The position numbers were made by a program, and so were the translations under genes. A DNA stretch of 7,636 bases from Prevotellaceae bacterium. GTDB lineage: Bacteria; Bacteroidota; Bacteroidia; Bacteroidales; UBA932. Location of the stretch: contig JAISRS010000269.1 in NCBI GenBank assembly GCA_031273485.1, forward strand, positions 1 to 7,636. Reading direction: 5' to 3'. Shown here in pieces: positions 6,701 through 7,636 of this stretch; position 1 is the first letter of the stretch, and every line of letters starts with the position of its first letter. The notes below the pieces were generated by a model. The model saw only the letters and a list, made by a program, of their open reading frames with translations, ran no database searches and had not been told where the DNA came from.

Positions 6701-7629
6701 TTAAACGCAATTATGTGTCTTCGGGTCCCGAAATTTCGGCAGTACAGTCGGAAGGCGTCAAAAAAATCATAGGCACAGTACCCATAGAAAGCGACGGCAG
6801 CGTCAATTTCACAGCGCCAAGCGGCATAGCCTTGCATTTTCAACTGTTGGACGAAAATCAGCGCGCTCTGCAAACAATGAGAAGCTTCACGGGAGTGCAG
6901 CCGGGAGAAAGCCGGGGTTGCCTCGGCTGCCACGAATCGCATACCCGCACGGTGCGCGTTACCCAAATGGGAAAAGCCCTGCAACGCAGCCCCTCAAACA
7001 TCACTCCGGCGCCATGGAAGGACATAACAGTGAGTTATGAACGGTATGTTCAACCGACGCTCGACAAATATTGCGCGCAATGTCACCAAGACCCGAAACA
7101 TGCGGGATACAAGAAATTTAACGCCACGCTTCGTCCCGGATTCCTCGGATTCAAAGAACCGTATATGAGTCTGCTCGGCAGCCCCACCTGGGGAACTTCG
7201 TATAAACAGCGTCAAAATACCTGTGGCGGCTACGGCTGGGCTGACGTGATAATGGTAGAATCTTACGGCACTATTGATTCTGCGGCTTATGTAACGGTGC
7301 CGCCAATGACGAAATTATCCTACAAAAGTCGTTTGGTAGAACTGATGTCAAACGGCAAACATCGTGGCGTAAAGGTCGATCCCGAAAGCCTGCTGCGCGT
7401 AATCCACTGGGTGGACGCTATGGGTCCATACTATGGCGCGGAAGAGCTGCAAAAGATGGAAGACCCGTATTTTCAGGGCAAAGACTGGCTCTCGCAACGA
7501 CCAAGAGTGCAAACAGCGCCAATAGTGCCTCGCCCCGGTCCTTTCGACCCGTTTGAAACGGATGAGGCTTATGATACGCCCGATGCGATGCGGCATAACA
7601 GTCTTCCCAACGGCGTGAAACGTGAATAG
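3772..7629 (+). CDS. HzsA-related dihaem c-type cytochrome with LamG-like and PD40 propeller domains, exported, probable lipoprotein
   Basis: The 1285 residues open with an export signal (basic start, hydrophobic 12-24) ending in VCVCC; Cys25 or Cys26 could be lipidated, though neither has a canonical -1 residue. A LamG/concanavalin-like domain follows (about 64-297: GRWSFD, DGKWHFAAGTFDG, IDDVRFY). Residues 300-610 are a mainly helical linker including EEARKVMEADWLF and LKREIMFRNPVIDFE. A PD40/TolB-type propeller spans about 620-900 (DLSFDGKRILFSF, DPIYLPDGKNIMFLTTRG, PSVMNDGRVIYTRW). The C-terminal part has two haem c motifs, C1050-LG-CH1054 and C1101-AQ-CH1105, and the closing RVIHWVDAMGPYYG. 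This order matches proteins related to the alpha subunit of hydrazine synthase. The real enzyme needs beta/gamma subunits, which are not seen here, so hydrazine synthesis is not implied. The haems require periplasmic maturation. Candidate distal ligands are His1197 or His1212. The gene is monocistronic in this window, and its substrate is unknown. Confidence 0.85.
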   Translation: MKIKVQSISKSALSAMLLVFVVCVCCTDNGLTYFSRYRTIDLKTHSAASVGGSESDEQAAENNALIGRWSFDLASNAGRNVASNKYHASVQKNIRIVPGVFGNAAELSSKGTKIEISADVLPAGLREFTFSAWLAPKTLTASSTIIRKEDVGSHGDNRLLFAFQNDGRFLSLGINCGGNYAECDAVVSPKELCDGKWHFAAGTFDGKTMHVYLDGKEIGSMERQAPLSTIHDFSPIATWRDNIASSDYKTLEDAVVHDVPMFIGSHGGSKDLYNGRIDDVRFYSEALDGKHISALYAEGRQPSSAVLNKAQETAKALYKKGDTFLETLVTTDKNLMQSASPSATDELAAVELQRLIRNDYPEETNAYIAKWEKSPVNNMLLEEKERRSHAEKLAPAAFEYLPLTDMQWSVLPKADRAKWEGIKKIQSQFTSNTGNWVANMDKNLLGAAIYEMETVVEERPRKNEGVAPYVQPKTPPTVNRTAEEARKVMEADWLFQCDNQPVVGRSLQEIGWARKLLTRLALDDNSSKTYSAKLNELETQAKSKTSDSEDPELYFAVRTLKREIMFRNPVIDFESIMYIDNPNPNGSEWPHETRHRLGYMAVPGGRLIVQKGLSPEGKMTQLMPQEPLHGTFWRPDLSFDGKRILFSFKPHNEKTFHIYEIGVDGSGLRQLTGGIFDDFDPIYLPDGKNIMFLTTRGHIYVRCMPPTNAFVMARMPLDTKPGDKNLYILSRSGEPEYTPSVMNDGRVIYTRWEYTDKPLWRAQSLWTMRQNGTQVQTFWGNQSVWPDLLKDARQIPGSERVMFTGSAHHDWFSGSIGIITPSQGFNFPNGLTKVTQDLEWPECGKAPLDPKESPDYHPSGKYKGYYSPYPLSEKDFIVSAKLPNGKFVLLLMDTDGNREIINEGAHNIWDAIPIRKRPVPPVHPDLVDWPSWEERDNPTPGMLYSNNVYEGAPQELKDKAKYLRIWSIEHKTYTYWFKRNYVSSGPEISAVQSEGVKKIIGTVPIESDGSVNFTAPSGIALHFQLLDENQRALQTMRSFTGVQPGESRGCLGCHESHTRTVRVTQMGKALQRSPSNITPAPWKDITVSYERYVQPTLDKYCAQCHQDPKHAGYKKFNATLRPGFLGFKEPYMSLLGSPTWGTSYKQRQNTCGGYGWADVIMVESYGTIDSAAYVTVPPMTKLSYKSRLVELMSNGKHRGVKVDPESLLRVIHWVDAMGPYYGAEELQKMEDPYFQGKDWLSQRPRVQTAPIVPRPGPFDPFETDEAYDTPDAMRHNSLPNGVKRE

Positions 7630-7636
7630 TTTATAA

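Noticed and set aside
3772..7629. Genuine hydrazine synthase alpha subunit (hzsA)
   Set aside because: No beta/gamma partner genes in view, an added LamG domain and no Tyr at the expected place after the first CxxCH; related family only.

Overview
The window looks like chromosomal DNA of an anaerobic or gut-type member of the Bacteroidetes, probably Bacteroidales. Three things point there. Two promoters match the Bacteroidetes form TTTG-N19-TAnnTTTG. Starts lack Shine-Dalgarno sequences and have A-rich leaders. The protein families are also typical: BF3164/TolB-like six-bladed propeller lipoproteins and an HU-like/DUF4469 DNA-binding protein. I cannot name a species.

Layout. Positions 1-2035 hold two tandem, same-strand copies of one propeller lipoprotein gene; the first is cut by the window edge. 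Positions 2036-2648 have no gene but are rich in structure: two strong palindromes (2073-2107, 2114-2155), a nested fold that looks like a structured RNA (about 2187-2277), a small GC-rich hairpin, six 23-bp tandem repeats ending in an inverted partial copy (2387-2530), and a short repeat/hairpin that may end the convergent gene. Positions 2649-3362 (minus strand) encode the HU-like/DUF4469 protein. Positions 3363-3771 are a divergent intergenic region with one promoter per flanking gene and a 146-bp MITE-like inverted-repeat element exactly between them. Positions 3772-7629 encode a 1285-residue exported, probably lipid-anchored, dihaem c-type cytochrome: LamG-like domain, helical linker, PD40-type propeller and a C-terminal domain with two CxxCH motifs. 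Its architecture matches the proteins related to the hydrazine synthase alpha subunit (HzsA-related).

How the genes relate. No pathway links all four genes. The propeller pair was probably transcribed together from a promoter outside the window. The HU-like gene and the cytochrome gene are divergent, each with its own promoter. The propeller lipoproteins and the cytochrome are envelope proteins; the HU-like protein should bind DNA in the cytoplasm. The most unusual parts are the dihaem HzsA-like protein in a Bacteroidetes context, the candidate structured RNA, and the palindromic element between the divergent promoters. All calls come from reading the sequence; no database search was run.
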